Shown in pieces: positions 12,191-24,012 of a DNA stretch of 64,000 nt. Below the pieces are notes generated by a model. The model searched no databases. It was not told the DNA's origin and was given only the letters and a program-made list of their open reading frames with translations. Made by a program: the position numbers and the translations under genes. Position 1 is the stretch's first letter. Each line of letters begins with the position of its first letter. This stretch comes from Paralvinella palmiformis (Eukaryota; Annelida; Polychaeta; Terebellida; Alvinellidae): assembly GCA_025642065.1 (NCBI GenBank), contig JAODUP010000355.1, positions 16,001 through 80,000 of the forward strand. The letters run 5' to 3'.

Positions 12191-14444
12191 CTCATATTCA
12201 GGATGATCTGCTAGAAGCCAACCAAACCCTTCTTTCTGTAATAAATGATAATAACCTAGGTGCAGTTATGAGACTGCAGATTTACATACGTCATTACGTA
12301 AATCCCAGTTCGTCCTTATTCTAAAGACGGTCGTCCTACGATTATGGTACGCTGGCTAAAATGGGTGTAATATGTGGACACGCATTCTAGTTTCAATTGT
12401 AACATGACATCTGATTGGCTTGTAGCAGGAAACTTGAAACCAATAGCCAATTAAGCTAGTGACATCTGGCGGCAGGATTTAGAACTACTACAATGGGGTC
12501 GTGTTAATCGCAGAGTCTGGATCCCCGATCCTTTTCAGTGTGTACGCGAGATATTTTAACGATCATTGCCGGTGATAGTACTCCACGCTTCCAGCAGTCA
12601 GTAAAGGAAAATGAAAGATAAGGTGATATTTAGTATATTTCTATTCAAAGAAGAATGATTTAGTAAACAAAATATATTAAATTGGAAGTTCCATGTGGCA
12701 GTTCTCAGAACACATTTCGCGTGTACAAGCGGATTGCCGTATTCGTAGCGAAAGTTTATGTATAGGCAATGGCTTTCCCATAGTGTTTCTTCAATGCACA
12801 TCTTTAGCCATTTCTAATAATATCGAAAATGGACAAGGCAGTTGTAATACCATCATTTTACCAGAACAATTCAGAGATATCTTCAACGATTTGTTTCATT
12901 TGTGGTCATTTTCCGTGTAGAACGTTCGCCATCGTCTAGCATTACACTCATGGCGCATACGCACGTCAGTGATAATACACCGGCATAGATGGCATAATTC
13001 TAATAAACAAAAAGGTGTGCTATTTGGATCGAAAATACTCATCAAATCGGAGACATATTGTGTTACAGAAAAGTATTGATTGATAGAGCAATAATCCGGC
13101 ATTGATATATTGCATATGTGTATTACTTCTCGTGAATTAACGCGAACCATCAGTTGATTTTAAAATGTAAACAAAGCTCGTTTGTCGCCATTTCAATTTT
13201 CAAGCGATAACCGATACTAGCGGACTTCGCTAAAGAAATAATTTTTTTCACTTTGTTGATAATAACAACATTTAATAATTAAATATGCTGAACAACAAGA
13301 AACTGATCTATCACTAAAATTATTTTCCTATCTGAATTCCAATTGTGTTACGCAGTAGATAGTTTTTGAAACCGAGATGTTCAGAACAAGAATCCGGCCT
13401 ACATTGAAAACCATGAAACTCCGCCTTCGCTGCTCTGGGCGATGACCCGAAGTGTAAAAGCACGCGAAAATTAATTGGCAAGGTCTTTTGAAAACGGGAT
13501 AACATGTGTATACAATTCCTCCAAAAATGTGGTCAGTTTGTATATCAGCGGCGACACGTACTGTATTAAAAGCCATGTTTAAACATATGTTCATTCGAAG
13601 TCCAATTCTTTCCATACACAGAAAGAATATATGTATACAAGAAATGGTAATAGACCGATTCAATTACCCCTGGCTCCAGCATGCGGCTGAATATCACACT
13701 ACGGTCTTGGGTTAGAAGTCTAAGAATCACTGGATTGCATGGCTATTTACGCGTGTAGTGGCCTATACATGTCTTACTGTATGTATTTAGGTTATTTACC
13801 AGCTATATTTATACTGCAGTAAGGGTATGTGATCTCCAGATCATAAATTTGCATTTATTAGGAATGGCATAGACTTCATGCAATCGATATATGCTACTAA
13901 ACTAAGTAACGTTCAGCATCTGACATGACGATGTGAATGGATAAAATCAATGATCACATAGATTATAATCCAATGGGTGATTCCTGTTACTGTAACATTG
14001 GTATTTATGCATGATGTTTTGTATAAAAAGTGAACTGTTTTATTTTCTGAATCAGCCATTCGTACCATGTTTACTACCTGTAATTGTCAAAAGTGTTAAT
14101 GCTCTAATATAATAAAAAAAATATTTAATAATATACAGGTGATACATATATGATTGGTTCCCAGGTACAAGTAAAAATAATATATTTCCAAAACTCTACA
14201 TTAAATATTAAAAAAATCTTCATTAAAATCAATTTACATTAAGCTGTGTCATTCATCTAGAAACATCGGTCCGCTCAACCATTGAGTTATATCCTGATAA
14301 ATATTGTGTTAAATCCTTTGGAAAGACACAATCGTTCAGCTGAAATACTAGTCTCAGTATCCGTATAATATGAAATAATTTGCTGAAATATATCGGATAT
14401 TTACCGTTAGTGAAAATTTGCCATCCCCTATTAATAGTGTGCAC
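10766..14444. other. No recognised gene; (TA)n and weak ORFs
   Basis: Contains a (TA)n tract at 12,132-12,190 and AT-rich sequence. Overlapping reverse-strand ORFs at 12,598-13,150 and 13,320-13,663 have mixed composition (Cys, Trp and His present) and might be decayed coding sequence, but no family is recognised. Confidence 0.35.
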
Positions 14445-15011
14445 CATTGACCTAAATATAAAACTAGACCGAGCAGTCAGTAACGTTTGAATTGGCCGCC
14501 ATGACCAAACAGCTCTGACTTCCGGCAAGGGAAAAAGCAGCGTTGAAGCGGGAGTTTTGAACCTACGAATACGGACATTTATTGTGATGTGTGCATTATA
14601 ATTTTGTGTGTGCAGACAATATGTATTATTCCTCTCCTATTATATGCCATGAAATATGTAAAAGTCGTTTTATTCAAGTCCGTAGATCTAGTTTAGTTGA
14701 CATCAAATGTCAGCGATAGGCCGGGGGTTGCCGAACAGGCTAAATATAATAACAGTTAAGCTTAATTTCCCGCCAAAAAACCCGCTTTAACAGCTATTTT
14801 AAATGTGTTCCTTATATTTACCGATGAAAAGACATCCCGTTTGCATTACTTCCACGCACACGGCTTATGGAACCAGCGATACAACAATAATTCACCACGT
14901 TTATAAACCTGATTTTTCCAGTCTGCGTTCCTATTTCCCCGACCGGAAGTTGGGACCTGTTTGCCATCAAATCGGCGGCCGTGTTCGGTCTAGTTTTCTT
15001 TTAGGTCAATG
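14445..15011 (-). mobile_element. P-element-like non-autonomous transposon, copy 1
   Basis: 567-bp element with inverted ends CATTGACCTAAA / TTTAGGTCAATG extending inward as ACTAGACCGA / TCGGTCTAGT. It is flanked by a perfect 8-bp target duplication, GTGTGCAC, at 14,437-14,444 and 15,012-15,019. Ends beginning with CA and 8-bp duplications are hallmarks of the P superfamily. On the reverse strand it carries a damaged copy of the THAP start exon seen in copy 2: the ATG is GTG, a zinc-type Cys codon has changed (GGTTGC to GGTTCC), and the splice donor is weakened (GTAAGT to GTAAAT). It lies inverted relative to copy 2, about 1.4 kb away. Confidence 0.8.
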
Positions 15012-15344
15012 GTGTGCACCATAGCTGTTTCTAACCCGAGACGGCAGTTGGTAACCGATTTAGTCTCGTACCGATATATGTTCGTCCCGAAATAGTAATT
15101 ACCGAGTTGGTCTTGTACCGATAAACGCTTGTCCCGAAATGACCGCACACCGTTAAAAGTAGTGCTGTGTCAGAGGTATCAACTTCTAAACCAAATAAAA
15201 CAATTATGTCAACTTTGGCAATTGGTCTGACATGCCTAATACTATTTCTATCAGAAATAGAATCATTAACAAATATTCTACTGTCGATTTATCCGCGCTT
15301 TGAGTTCAGGATGGATGTACTAAATTCCATTTTGACAGACTCGG
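15012..15344. repeat. Imperfect 48-bp direct repeat and flank
   Basis: Two imperfect tandem copies of a roughly 48-bp unit lie at about 15,054-15,145. Each contains CGTACCGATA or TGTACCGATA followed by CGTCCCGAAAT or TGTCCCGAAAT. No gene was recognised; a 63-codon forward ORF at 15,167 has no known features. Confidence 0.5.
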
Positions 15345-15531
15345 ATGATGATGATTGATGTTTTACGGCCACTTTTGTGCACAAGGTAGGCTAAATGGGC
15401 CGAGCGACCTCCAAAGGTAATGAGGCGAAGCGAAAGACGAAACAACTTTCAGATATGCCCACGCCAGGATTCGAACACGGATGGTAGTGATCTGTAGTCC
15501 AGCACGCTACCGCTAGACCACGGAGGCGCCA
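15345..15531 (-). mobile_element. tRNA-derived SINE, family 2, copy 1
   Basis: The reverse strand starts with a tRNA-like head: A box TGGTCTAGCGGTAGCG at about 15,506-15,521 and B box GTTCGAATCC at about 15,467-15,477. The body runs through TTACCTTTGGAGGTCGCTCG and GCACAAAAGTGGCCGTAAAAC. It ends at 15,345 in a short (ATC)n run. Partial copies lie at 50.08 and 59.1 kb. Confidence 0.8.
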
Positions 15532-16402
15532 CGATATGACAGACTCTGACATGTAGAGATCTAAACACATTATTTTTCAGAAAATTGTTAGTAGGTCACG
15601 TTCTGGCATAGATTTGTGAACTTCCTATAAACAAAGTACATACGTGGATTATAGGATGACCGTACTTAAATTTACGTACGATAAAAATGCCAGCACATGC
15701 ATTTACACTAAAATAAACGAAGACAACTGTTTTCTCGTTTCAAATTGGCCAGAAAAGAGGGAATTCCTTATTACGTATACTGGGGCTTTCCCATGAAACA
15801 AGAATAATGTCCAGTTATTCGACTTCTGGCACCCAAAAGTGGTTGAATATGTCATCAGCTATAAAATGTATAACACTTCCATCTTCTTCATCATATACGG
15901 GTATTTACAGCCCATCTTTGGTCATTATTCCTAACACTAACGTGTCTCTTGTTCGGAAAGGTATCATTGTACGTATATATGTGGTAGAAGTCGTGTAGAG
16001 GTCATAACCCAACCTAATTTCTAAATAGCATCAGAGTTGGGTGCAGAAAGCTCTCAAAATTAAAAGTTTCAAAACTGAAAAGATTACAGTCTTGGGTGCT
16101 CAAGGAAATGTATCTTCTACACAGTGACTCTCCTGTACTAGACTTACTGGTTTTCTGAGGAATTGATCAAATCATCCTTTATCAAGTAGATCTAGATATA
16201 TTTGCTTAATATATCTTGAAACTTCATGTAGAAGATAGGTACTTTAATTTCAATACGACATAATACTAAATGTTGCTATCATTAACCAAAGCGTTCACTT
16301 TTATTTTCCAGATGAAACCTTTTAGGTAATAAGCTGATGTTGAAGATTATCATTATGTATATGAACTACAACCATTCACAAGCAATATAATAATATAATA
16401 AT
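15532..16402. other. No recognised gene
   Basis: Spacer between SINE and the second P-like element. AT-rich, with a 63-codon forward ORF at 15,807 of no known type. Confidence 0.45.
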
Positions 16403-16978
16403 CATTGACCTAAAAGAAAACTAGACCGAACACGGCTGCCGATTTGATGGCAAACAGGTCACAACTTCCGGTCGAGGAAATAGGAACGCAGACTGGAAAA
16501 TCAGGTTTATAAACATGGTGAATTATTGTTGTATCGCTGGTTGCATAAGCCGTGTGCATGGAACTAATACAAACGGGATGTCTTTTCATCTGTAAGTATA
16601 AGGAACACATTTAAAATAGCTGTTAAAGTGGGGGGGTATGGCGGGAAATTAAGCTTAATTGTTATTCTATTTAGCCTGTACGACAACCCCCGGCCTATCT
16701 CTAGCGTTTGTTCCCAATTAAACTAGATCTACGGACTTGAATAAAACGACTTTTACATATTTCATGGCATATAATAGGAGAGGAATAATACAGATTGTCT
16801 GCACACACAAAATTATAATGCACACATCACAATAAACGTCCGTATTCGTAGGTTCAAAACTCGAAGCGCAGCCGCTTCAACGCTGCTTTTTCCCTTGCCG
16901 GAAGTCAGAGCTGTTCGGTCATGGCGGCCAATTCAAACGTTACTGACTGCTCGGTCTAGTTTTATATTTAGGTCAATG
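16403..16978 (+). mobile_element. P-element-like non-autonomous transposon, copy 2
   Basis: 576-bp element with the same inverted ends as copy 1 (CATTGACCTAAA at 16,403; TTTAGGTCAATG ending at 16,978). The flanking 8-mers ATAATAAT (16,395-16,402) and GTAATAAT (16,979-16,986) match at 7 of 8 positions, consistent with an 8-bp target duplication. The interior is nearly the same as copy 1 read in the opposite direction. It lacks a transposase body and would depend on an autonomous relative. Confidence 0.82.
16515..16591 (+). CDS. THAP-domain first exon inside P-like element
   Basis: Inside copy 2 a Met-initiated stretch of 25 codons plus 2 nt reads MVNYCCIAGCISR, then ends GMSFHL next to a consensus donor (CT|GTAAGT at 16,592). 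Cys-x(3)-Gly-Cys-x-x-Arg followed by a short loop and S-F-H is the signature opening of the THAP zinc finger, the DNA-binding domain of P-element transposases and THAP proteins. The downstream coding part is absent from the element, so this is a captured or retained first exon, not a complete gene. If the locus is transcribed, the donor could splice into downstream sequence. No acceptor partner was identified. Confidence 0.65.
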
Positions 16979-16980
16979 GT

Positions 16981-17110
16981 AATAATGGTCGAACTGGCAG
17001 TTATTTTACGTGGCTTAGCTACCTCTTATGGGGGAGAATGCATATGGTCTGTAATTTACTGCTTCACCACCGGAACTAATTCTATATAAATTTAGAATTC
17101 ATAATAGATG
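16981..17110 (+). repeat. Dispersed repeat also seen at 61.94 kb
   Basis: About 110 bp containing GCATATGGTCTGTAATTTA and GGAACTAATTCTA. A clearly related sequence lies at 61,945-62,060 just beyond the 3' end of another LINE. The family is unknown. Confidence 0.5.
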
Positions 17111-17164
17111 GCATATTCGGCGGAGAAATCTTACCAATTGGTTGGTTGGATGAACAAATTCCTC

Positions 17165-17262
17165 CTACTATAGTACCACGGCCGGCATTCGAACCTCCGA
17201 CCTCCCGCAAAGGAAGTCCCACATTCTTACCCACTAGGTCAAGAGGCAATTTAATCATAGGA
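17165..17262 (-). mobile_element. tRNA-like SINE head
   Basis: On the reverse strand a tRNA-like head can be read: A-box-like TGACCTAGTGGGTAAGAATG near 17,228-17,247 and B-box-like GGTTCGAATGCC near 17,184-17,195. The spacing fits tRNA-derived promoters. No cloverleaf good enough for a functional tRNA is seen and no clear body was delimited. Confidence 0.5.
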
Positions 17263-17938
17263 GAAGTTAATCATCATTTCCAGATGCATTGTAATCGTAA
17301 TAATGATAGATTACACTACTGCTGAGTAATCGTAATCTTAGTGATTATTTTCATAATATTTTATTTAGCGATTTTTCGAATATATACAACGTTATATCTT
17401 GCTGCAATGTCTTTTGATATTTTCGTTCCATTCCGAAATATACAAATCCTCATAAAACTGTAGATAATACTAATTTCGGCCATTTCATATTTCCAGTTAA
17501 CTAAAATTGGACACTATCAAACGCTTATGACACCTGTTATGATACGTGGATATTTTAATTGCGTGTACGCGGAAATTCAGGCCCTTCGCCACGAGTAGAG
17601 AGTGTCCATTAAGACATCCTTATAAATATTAGATTATGTCATTTTCCACTCGGCAAGATGGACAAATGTCATCCAATTTCGTTTGGGTTATGTGTAACGT
17701 CACCACACTCCGTGTGCCAACACCGAGTATGCGTTCATATTTTGCTGTATAAGTAATCAGCCAGATGGTAATTAGCTCAGTGATCCGCGTAAACACAAAC
17801 TTATTTGCAAGATACACGTGATAGAGTGACTGGTTATGGCGGTAAAAGTAATTGTTTTAAAAACCATCTGAAACAAGGTATTGACCACTAAACAATTGAT
17901 TTAATGTGTTCCTTGTCTTATTTTTTACATCGACTTAA
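17263..17938. other. hAT-like AT/TAATCG-rich sequence
   Basis: Repeated GTAATCGTAATC-type motifs at 17,285-17,345 resemble subterminal repeats of hAT-like elements, and similar motifs recur at 19,190-19,235. No gene was recognised. Confidence 0.3.
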
Positions 17939-18757
17939 ATGGCTAATCTTACACCATATACATGCTGCGGCACAAAACCAATCACACTGGTTCATATAGT
18001 GGTAATTACCCCTAATGTGTCGGTAAAAAATCTACGGGTTATTTTTGACCAATGTATTAACATGCATGAACATGTCACATCACTATACCGACCTGCCTAC
18101 TACCATCTTAAGAACATCCACTGTTTAAAAACATTCTTGACACAAGAATCACTTGTAACCGTAGTTCATGCCTTTGTTACATCTTGTATATATTATTGTA
18201 ACTCCCTGTTATATGGCATATCTGATTATAACATTAATCGCCTTCAGCGAATTCAGAATAGTGCAGCTCGCATTGTAACAAATACTAGAAAATATGATCA
18301 TATCACCCCAATTCTTCAAAAACTACATTGGCTACCTGTTAGACAGCGTATCCAATTCAAGATTTTATTACTTACTTATAAATCTATTAATGATATGGCG
18401 CCAGAATACCTGTGTGAACTGGTGTCCATTAGAAGGTCATCCCGAAAACTCGGGTCATCCAGTCAGATACTATTGCAGGTGCCAGTGTCTCGGCTCAAGT
18501 CATATGGTGATTGTGCGTTTAGTGTTGCAGCCTCTACTTTGTGGAATAGGTTGCCGGGAGATATTAGAAATGCGTCGTCTCTTGAATGTTTTAAAAATCT
18601 GTTCTAAAAACACACCTGTCCGATAAATAATTATTATCTTTTAAATCACTTATAGGAGTGTTTAAAGACATATTATTTGGGATATTATTATATTAATTGT
18701 ACAGCGCTTTTGAATGGCTCCTGCTAGTGAGGGCGCTTTATTAAATATACATTATTA
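17939..18757 (+). mobile_element. LINE 3' half (family 1, CR1/L2-like), copy A
   Basis: A 222-codon frame covers the post-RT region of a non-LTR retrotransposon. It contains LHWLPVRQRIQFKILLLTYK, an NxxSSLECFK-type tail and the cysteine/arginine-rich NSAARIVT block. It aligns through its length with the LINEs at 41.8-42.5 kb (+) and 62.1-62.8 kb (-). The element is 5'-truncated inside the coding region and starts in an unrelated frame. The 3' UTR ends at GGCGCTTTATTAAATATACA, followed by a (TTA)n tail at 18,758-18,787. Confidence 0.88.
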
Positions 18758-18787
18758 TTGTTATTATTATTATTATTATTATTATTA

Positions 18788-19260
18788 ACAGCTACACAAG
18801 TAGTTGGTATAATTGGCATAGAAATATTTGTATTGTGTATTGTATGTGTGTAGGCAGTTTGTAGATGTCTCATGTGAATTAAATGAACGACGTAAACAAT
18901 CGGATGAAGTCATGGTAAACATATTGAAATGATAATTGACGAAATAAATAAGATGACACGAGAGATAACATTTGTGTTAATGTGAAGTTAAAGTTTAGCT
19001 GACATTGTCAATCTAGGAGATCGTGGTTTGGAATAGCTAATACACATGAAATATAATTCTTACTTTGATTAATAATAAAAAATAGTTATAGAAATGACAA
19101 TTATTTTGGCATATTTGGGCGATATGTATTGCAATCGCTATTGTATTTGTGATTAATTGACAATTTAATGGCAATTTAAATCATTATTCATGTAATCGTA
19201 ATCGGTCTGCTGTCAAGTAATCGTAGTCGTAATTAAGCACCTTCGTCCTTTTATAACCCC
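18788..19260. other. No recognised gene
   Basis: AT-rich sequence with TAATCG motifs near 19,190-19,235, probably part of the element whose end is at 19,268. Confidence 0.35.
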
Positions 19261-19268
19261 AACTCTGA
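19190..19268 (-). mobile_element. hAT-like terminal sequence
   Basis: The reverse complement begins CAGAGTTGGGG and continues with TACGACTACGATTAC motifs. This resembles the sequence starting CAGGGTTGGCGCGATTACGG at 53,269. CAGNGNTGG ends with subterminal TAATCG repeats are characteristic of hAT-like elements. The other end was not located. Confidence 0.35.
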
Positions 19269-19589
19269 CTTATAGCTGTATCTATTACTAAATTGTTTGC
19301 GAGCAAATATGTGACGCATAAGAAATCTGTTTACTGAAATTTGTTAAGAAACTCCTTTACATTTGTCTGTCTCTACGACGAGAATGTGCACTCTGTTTAT
19401 CTTTTAAAAGTTTCATTGAGAACCAATATGTACTTATAAATATGATAGTTTGACGATTGCTATAGTGTTAGTACACCTATTACTGCTACGACTACTAATC
19501 TATGGTATTTCCATAAACAAATTTGCCTCATAACATTTGGAGTTCTGTAACTCTCTAAATACTATACTATATATTGAAGCATAAAACTG

Positions 19590-19592
<3 letters not shown>

Positions 19593-19664
<72 letters not shown>
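19593..19664. repeat. (TA)n microsatellite
   Basis: About 36 TA units, just outside the left arm of the inverted duplication. Confidence 0.95.
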
Positions 19665-19668
<4 letters not shown>

Positions 19669-19789
19669 GTTTCTGTTATACCCATGATTAATTTTCTTGT
19701 CCGTTTAGAATTTGGTGTCAATAATATAAGGCTAACATGATTTTGAGAAATCCCGAAATCACGCATGCGTAGTGTCGTGTCGTCCATAC

Positions 19790-21760
19790 CTTGTGTGGTA
19801 AGTACGGGCAATTTGACATAATTATAAACAAACAGTGTCGTACTCCACCATTAACCCATTCGGTCTCGAAGACGGGTGTAGATAACAATGATTGAGGTAA
19901 ATAGAAAATCCCAATTGAAGCTTGTTACTTGCTGCTTAATTTATTCCGCATCCCAATAATGTTTTTGTCAAAGAGGTATGTTACTTTATCATAAACGATT
20001 CTGAAGATATATAATGAAATTAATTGATGATACGGCGAATAGTCAATGAATTAAAATTAGTTTTGTTTGTGGAAATGATAAATATAATTTTTCCTTTATT
20101 TCATATTTGATGCTACTTAATGATTAACTTCGGACGAATGTTAGACTAAAATAAACTGGATGAATGTTGCAGCATAAACTTTAAGTCCCCCCCCCGGTAA
20201 TTGACATCTTTAAGAATTCGAAATCACCTCCATATGGCCGCCGAGAAAACTTCCATGCAGCATGTGGATATGATATGTTTTTAATTATATACAGTAACCT
20301 GACCGAAGCGATGCCTTCAGTGACAGGATGGAATTCCTAATATTTCTAAATGTACCGGTAAATTGATTCCATTCTTACACCATTTCTTTATCCAAATAGA
20401 AAACCGGAGCTATTATTTGTACTTCGGGGTATGTTTGCGAGCCGCACGCACCGATAATAATAATAGGAAAGCCGATATGCATACCTGTTCGTGCTTTATA
20501 TGGTGGTGTATTTATAACCGACCATAACAAACAATTGTTTTCTTCATTTCAGCATAATCTACCAGGTGCAGATGACGATGGTAAATGTAAATTTAAACGC
20601 TTCTGCTCATTTTTCTCCTCTTTTAGAATAACAAAGAGGATGTTGACCGTTGATTATTTTAGATGTGACGCTCGTGTTTACCAAGTAGGCGACTAGGTGA
20701 GCAAGTGAGCTAGGGAGCCTTCGTGCGAAAATGCCGGATTCTGAAAATAATACGCTTTCATAGCCGTGTCTCGTGTTTCGGCAAATACCGTAGAAAATAG
20801 AAATTCACCATTTCGGAATTAAAAAATAATCAGTACGTCCAAAGAATATTTGGTTAACTTAAAGACAAGATAACTTTGACAAATTAACTGTTTTGTCGTT
20901 GTCGGGTAGAATGACAGACTGCAAATGGTGATAAATAAACGTATCTTCGTTTTCGAACATATCTGTCAATCACGCTGCTAGAAATCCCAAATTTCTAATA
21001 TGATGCCAATTCAATCATAAAATAACTACATCTATTTATTAAAGGAAGTGGCCATAAAGTAGGAATGTATAAAACGTTGAAACACGAGATAAACATCAAT
21101 TGATCGGTTTAAAGGCAGGTTATATTGATCGATCACCCAATCACGATAACTATCTTTCTTTTACGTACTTACATTTTGACTGAACGGTGAATTATAATAT
21201 TAATGCCCGTGCCTCTGTTAATCACGGACTGGCATATTATATATTTAAGCATTGTTAAAAACATATTTTAAATTAAAACCCTTGAACAAAACAACCACAA
21301 TACTAAATTCAATACTGTCTCCCACTAACATTGATAATTATGCAATTGTTGTCTTTGTTGAAATGTTCCATCATATCGACAGTTTGTCATTGTTTTAATG
21401 ACATCAGGTAAATCCCCAGCTTCGGTATCACCTTTGTCCATATAACTAAGACAGAAGTAGATGTATCTTGCTGTGGATTAAGTCCATGACGGTGTACATC
21501 CAATTCTGTTTATCTATATTTCTGATATAACAATGTTAGTATCAAATCATCTCGTTGGACAATTGTTATCAGCTGGCTAATGTCAATATTCTGGGATGAT
21601 TTATATTACTGATAGATCAGTAACACATTTCCGGTTTGAAAATTGCTGGTAAGATCGGTTCACATGTTCACAAAATTAATCTTTGTAGTAACCCATCTTC
21701 TCGCTGTTGAGATGGAGTTACGACTGTACTATCTGTTTTGTCTAAACTCGGATTCTTCAT
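19790..21760. other. Left-arm outer part, no recognised gene
   Basis: Non-coding sequence shared with 51.57-53.26 kb in inverted orientation. A short AG|CATAATC...GATG|GTAAAT segment near 20,552-20,580 could be a micro-exon but is unsupported. Confidence 0.4.
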
Positions 21761-22364
21761 TCAAGATCGCAGAACTTTGATCATCTTTTTCAACTTCCAA
21801 TCAATCATCCGCTTAACGGACTCATAAATAGGTTGAACAGTTGCCGGTGATGTTGTAATTCTCACCTGAAATGCTATCAGTCATCACATAATTACATATG
21901 AACCGCTCCATTCCGTTTCAGTAATGTATCAGCAAAATAAATCAGCTTGTTAATTTGTTTTGTATGAAGATATGATTTTCTGTCATTTGTCTGTTTCATC
22001 ATCAAACTGTTATAGTTTAGGTAAGAGGCAGGCTATAAGGGATGATTTGACTGGGAGATGTTTGGGGATGTTTGTCCGCTACCGCTTGAACTGTAAACAT
22101 AAAACATGACCAATCAGTGTAAATATATAAGTTTGTTGTTAAGAGCACGTGTCATTATTTATCCTATCACTTATATCGCTGATCTCTTTCAAGTTCAATC
22201 AGACGTATTATTTCGTTACAGGTTGGTTTGTGACAATTCGTTGTCCAGATGTTGTTAGTTACTCTGGTGATATGATCTAAGATTGTATCAACATCAACCT
22301 TGTTGGCGTCTATCACGTTCACATATTTTGAAGACTGATTCCAGAAGATTATGGTATTGGTCAC
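21761..22364 (-). CDS. Unrecognised multi-exon gene or remnant, left-arm copy
   Basis: The last exon is at 21,761-21,865: acceptor TTTCAG, then 34 codons ending KMIKVLRS and a stop, with the internal block ESVKRMIDWKLKK. Upstream (22,167-22,364) a 65-codon stretch contains KYVNVIDANKVDVDTILDHI, and still further upstream are coding-like pieces (TRKTKEEIKRDYM near 22,500; DPDVLRRIAAK near 22,400) separated by frameshifts. The NVIDAN...VDTI arrangement faintly recalls the C-terminus of thymidylate/UMP-CMP-type kinases, but this is speculative. The right-arm copy has lesions at different sites. The gene stands back to back with the CAP gene. Confidence 0.35.
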
Positions 22365-22689
22365 CTAGTTAGAGATAACATAGACATTTAGCCGCTATTC
22401 GTCTGAGGACATCGGGATCAACAGCTTCCGTTAAAAGTTGCTCTTTTCGGTGAGATCTGTATAATCAGTTGTTTGAACATGTAATCTCGTTTGATTTCTT
22501 CTTTAGTCTTTCTTGTGGTAACAATTGTAGAACATAACGTCTTCCGGATATTAATCCATATATTTCATTCCCTACAGGAGACAGGTTTATTAATCCACGT
22601 TCGTGGCCAGAATTGTTGAATAATAAGAAGCAACGAGAGCTGTCACAAGAACTGGAAATACTGTTGGGAGGCTTTAACAGATCTCGAGT

Positions 22690-23040
22690 AAAGACTCGTG
22701 CTGCTGATACTACTACTGCTATTAATACTACTATTGCTGCTACTACTACAACTTACTGTTATTATTACTACTACTTCTACTATTACTACCATTATAGTTA
22801 TTACCACAACTTATTATTATTATTATTATTAGCAGTAGTAGTAGTAGTAGTAGTAGTAGTATTACTAGTACTACTAGTACTAGTAATACTACTATAGCTA
22901 CTGCTATAATTACTACTACTACTATTACTACGACTGCTACTACTACTACTACTACTACTACTACTGCTGCTACTACTACTACTACTCTTATAATAATTTA
23001 TTGCTTTTACTGGTACTATTACTGCTATTATTACTACAGC

Positions 23041-23089
<49 letters not shown>

Positions 23090-23110
23090 TACTACTACTA
23101 CTACAATTAA
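22690..23110. repeat. Compound triplet microsatellite (TAC/TTA)n
   Basis: About 420 bp of TAC, TAT, TAG and TTA triplets. The corresponding right-arm block at 49,758-49,935 is less than half as long. Confidence 0.9.
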
Positions 23111-23755
23111 TATTACTAATATAGATTTAATCAAGATTCCTGAATAGCAGGGGTATTGAAATGTACTTTATTTTATAATCGTAAATAAGAGGTATCTTAT
23201 GCTTAATTAGAAATACTAACTTTTAATATTTAATAACCTATTTATAAACCTTTCAAGAGATAATATATTTCTAATCTAGCCTGATAACATATTCCACAAA
23301 GTGGGCTTTCTGTATTAAATGTACAATCAACATATAACCAGAATCCTATTTATAATAGTATTTAGGATTGTGGGTTGACTTGCTGACACACAATAGATTA
23401 CACAGATAGTCAAATGTATGTGACTGATATATTTATAGGTAATTAGTAAAATATTGAAATGAACACACTTTCTAACGGATATATAATATAGGTTTTGAGT
23501 AATTCGGCTGAAATGACTACATTTTGGAGAGAAATATGTGAAGCAGCAACCGCAATAAGGTCATGCACATGTATTTATTAAGCACTAATATAGATATCAT
23601 GTTCATGACAAAATTGACGAATGCATCACACTATATCAGGTGTACTGTGATATATTTCATAACAACAACAAAATTTAAAAAACTGGACGCGTCATCAGTG
23701 AGCGTCAAAGGTTCAGTACTACAGCAAGTAAACGGATTTTATGGGTTTAAGAGAG

Positions 23756-23808
<53 letters not shown>

Positions 23809-23910
23809 CAAAACAGAGCTTGCATTGAAAATACTATCTATCTGAAAATAATATTGGCCAATCAGAGAGTACTTTAAAGGTGCTGGTTGGGGGGTGTTTG
23901 AGATGAAATT
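23111..23910. other. CAP gene upstream region with (TA)n
   Basis: 5' flank of the left CAP gene, shared with 49,010-49,750. It contains (TA)n at 23,760-23,804, with a longer counterpart at 49,389-49,455 that is displaced relative to the flanking homology. Confidence 0.5.
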
Positions 23911-23913
23911 GCC

Positions 23914-23920
23914 TATAAAA
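23914..23920 (+). promoter_or_regulatory. TATA box of left CAP gene
   Basis: TATAAAA 93 nt upstream of the start codon. The right-arm copy has TATAAAG at the identical distance on the other strand. Confidence 0.5.
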
Positions 23921-24012
23921 GTGCTCGTACATATCTGAGTGCGGATTGTGTAGAGGCAAAAGCGATCATAACAAAGCTTTTATCGAAATAAATCACAAGA
24001 GAACATCTAAGT

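Noticed and set aside
14253..14528. 91-codon ORF across the edge of P-like copy 1
   Set aside because: It spans the element terminus and flanking DNA. The matching frame in copy 2 (16,895-17,089) runs into different flank, so it is not a conserved protein.
17165..17262. Functional tRNA gene
   Set aside because: A- and B-box-like motifs exist, but no acceptable cloverleaf and anticodon stem could be folded by eye; it is treated as a SINE head.
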